Below, piece after piece: positions 62,570 to 64,000 of a stretch of 64,000 nucleotides of DNA. Made by a program: the position numbers and the translations under genes. The DNA is taken from contig JAFZHD010000028.1 of NCBI GenBank assembly GCA_017555085.1, positions 1 through 64,000 on the forward strand, written 5' to 3'. This stretch comes from Muribaculaceae bacterium. GTDB taxonomy: Bacteria > Bacteroidota > Bacteroidia > Bacteroidales > Muribaculaceae. The notes beneath the pieces are model-generated. The model saw nothing but the letters and a program-made list of their open reading frames with translations. It did not search any database and had not been told where the DNA came from. The stretch's first letter is position 1, and every line of letters starts with the position of its first letter.

Positions 62570-63642
62570 TGGATTCAGAATTAGATAAAGATATATTTGA
62601 CGCCGACGACGAGGAAATTCGTTTGGTTGACTCGGAGGTTGACGGCACAGAAATGTATGAGCATTTTCGTTTCGTTGCCGATAAAGGTCAAACATTGTTG
62701 CGCGTTGATAAATTTTTGGTTGCGAGAATGGAAAAATCGTCTCGCAATCGCATTCAGCAAGCGGCCGAGGCCGGTTGCATTCTCGTAAACGGAAAAGCGG
62801 TAAAGTCAAACTATCGTGTTAAGCCTCTCGATGTGGTGTCAATAGTGATGGACCGTCCCCGTTATGAACTCGAAATTATTGCCGAAGATATACCTCTTGA
62901 TATCGTGTATGAAGACGCACACTTGCTTGTGGTAAACAAGCCCGCCGGTCTTGTGGTGCACCCTGGTCACGGTAATTATCACGGCACATTGGTCAATGCG
63001 TTGGCCTATCACTTTAAGGATAACCCCGATTATGATGTAAACGACCCGCGTATGGGTTTGGTGCATCGCATCGACAAAGATACATCAGGATTGTTGGTTG
63101 TGGCAAAAACTCCCAATGCCAAAACATCGTTAGGCAAACAGTTTTTTGACAAAACCACCAAGCGCGAATATGTTGCCGTTGTGTGGGGCGTTCCTTCGCC
63201 TGAGATTGGTCGCATCGAAGGTCACATTGGCCGCAGTTTGAAAGACCGTTTGCAAATGGCTGTGTTCCCTGCCGGTGATTATGGCAAACATGCTGTAACC
63301 CATTATGAGGTATTAGAGCCGTTTGGTTATGTTTCGGTGGTCAAATGTCGCCTTGAAACAGGTCGTACACATCAGATTCGCGTACACATGAAACATATCG
63401 GACATCCGCTGTTGGCCGATGCACGATATGGCGGTGATGAGATTTTGCGCGGAACAACAAGTGCAAAATATCGTCAGTTTGTAAACAACTGCTTTGCATT
63501 GTGCCCCCGTCAGGCGTTGCACGCACGCACATTGGGCTTTGTTCACCCCGAAACAGGCGAAGAAATGTTCTTCTCAGCGCCTGTGCCCGACGATATGACC
63601 GCCATGATTGAAAAATGGCGCAATTATTCGGCAAACATTTAG
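62569..63642 (+). CDS. rluD: RluD-type 23S rRNA pseudouridine synthase
   Basis: A 357-aa RluA-family enzyme that isomerises uridines in rRNA (RluD targets 1911, 1915 and 1917 of helix 69). The N-terminal S4 RNA-binding domain (about 40-95) contains RVDKFLVARM and GCILVNGKAVKSNYRV. The catalytic motif LVHRIDKDTSGLLVVAKT is near residue 165, with the essential Asp. GRTHQIRVHMKHIGHPLLAD, near 265, is the second conserved block. An acidic N-terminal 30 residues precedes the S4 domain. It is coupled to the PASTA gene by a one-base overlap. Confidence 0.93.
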   Translation: MDSELDKDIFDADDEEIRLVDSEVDGTEMYEHFRFVADKGQTLLRVDKFLVARMEKSSRNRIQQAAEAGCILVNGKAVKSNYRVKPLDVVSIVMDRPRYELEIIAEDIPLDIVYEDAHLLVVNKPAGLVVHPGHGNYHGTLVNALAYHFKDNPDYDVNDPRMGLVHRIDKDTSGLLVVAKTPNAKTSLGKQFFDKTTKREYVAVVWGVPSPEIGRIEGHIGRSLKDRLQMAVFPAGDYGKHAVTHYEVLEPFGYVSVVKCRLETGRTHQIRVHMKHIGHPLLADARYGGDEILRGTTSAKYRQFVNNCFALCPRQALHARTLGFVHPETGEEMFFSAPVPDDMTAMIEKWRNYSANI

Positions 63643-63696
63643 ACTTAAAATTAATTAACTTTAATGAGATAGGGCGATATTCTCGCAAATTTGTAT

Positions 63697-63704
63697 TATC
63701 TTTG
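63697..63704 (+). promoter_or_regulatory. -7 element of the acyltransferase gene
   Basis: TATCTTTG, a perfect match to TAnnTTTG, 46 bases before the ATG at 63751. Confidence 0.45.
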
Positions 63705-63750
63705 AAAAGTGGAAAAATTTACCATTATTAGTCATAAAAACGACACTATA

Positions 63751-64000
63751 ATGAATAAAGAAGAATTTAACGATATATGCCCGTATGACGATAGTCAGGT
63801 AAGTGAAAAATTGGCGCATTTGGTAAAAGAACCCGGTTTTGAAACGGCGGTTCGTTATGCTATGCCCGATGTCAATTTTTACAAGTTCTCAAAAGGACTT
63901 CTTGGCGTAAACAGTCAAGAGGCTTTTCAATTGAGAATTATCAAACCCTTCTTGGAAGGTCTTGAAAAGAAAACGACGAAGGGTATCACTTCAAGCGGTT
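63751..64000 (+). CDS. 1-acyl-glycerol-3-phosphate acyltransferase-like, N-terminal part
   Basis: 83 codons are in the window and the gene continues past the right edge. The opening EEFNDICPYDDSQVSEKLAH, then VRYAMPDVNFYKFSKGLLGV and FLEGLEKKTTKGITSSG, follows the pattern of the about 380-aa PlsC-related acyltransferases of Bacteroidales. The HxxxxD catalytic motif would come shortly after the edge and so cannot be seen. Product would acylate lysophosphatidic acid or a related lipid at the inner membrane. Confidence 0.6.
   Translation, partial: MNKEEFNDICPYDDSQVSEKLAHLVKEPGFETAVRYAMPDVNFYKFSKGLLGVNSQEAFQLRIIKPFLEGLEKKTTKGITSSG

Overview
The window looks like a chromosome segment of a gut-type Bacteroidales bacterium, and the gene mix would suit a Muribaculaceae-like genome. 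That placement is inference from gene content, since no rRNA is present. It rests on a two-subunit methylmalonyl-CoA mutase, a type III glutamine synthetase, a GldB-like lipoprotein, DUF4301, a BspA-type LRR protein, type IX secretion-like C-terminal tails, and promoters whose -7 element reads TAnnTTTG.

Layout. 0-2.6 kb: mutB (cut by the window edge) and mutA. 2.7-7 kb: dnaG with an LtaS-type sulfatase gene. 7-10.7 kb: a metallophosphoesterase/beta-propeller protein and a lipoprotein alpha-amylase. 10.7-11.3 kb: a small CRISPR array. 11.4-20.6 kb: glnN, an NAD(P)H oxidoreductase, malQ, class II ribonucleotide reductase and a nitroreductase. 20.7-31.7 kb: dnaA, an MCE protein, an amidase, a GldB-like lipoprotein with a thioredoxin-fold protein, priA, a small membrane protein, a Cys/Lys-rich periplasmic protein and DUF4301. 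31.7-40.6 kb: an accessory block with a 1911-aa helicase/nuclease defence-type protein, an IS30 deletion derivative, an LRR protein and small ORFs. 40.6-49.8 kb: a TPR protein, NDH-2, a Sua5-type enzyme, a glycan-initiating transferase, a ClC channel, rpsO, rpoZ and bamD. 49.9-51.9 kb: a decayed prophage carrying a papain-fold toxin domain. 51.9-61.8 kb: an SGNH hydrolase and three tandem GHL10-family proteins. 61.9-64 kb: a PASTA protein, RluD and the start of an acyltransferase.

The most striking element is the array at 10933-11164. It has four 36-bp repeats with GTTG...CAAC ends and a TTTTG loop, and spacers of 30, 30 and 28 bp. This is the layout known for type VI-B (Cas13b, RNA-targeting) systems, but no cas gene lies in the window. 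The repeats differ in sequence yet keep the same five-pair hairpin by compensatory changes. Spacer 1 is identical over 30 of 30 bases to a gene 15 kb away (26289-26318), the thioredoxin-fold gene. A mirror-image bidirectional promoter (10747-10780) and a T-run right after the last repeat suggest rightward transcription. In that direction the crRNA would carry the sense strand of the matched gene, so it could pair only with antisense RNA such as priA read-through.

A second theme is conflict biology: the large helicase-nuclease, the IS remnant and the prophage toxin module with possible immunity candidates downstream.
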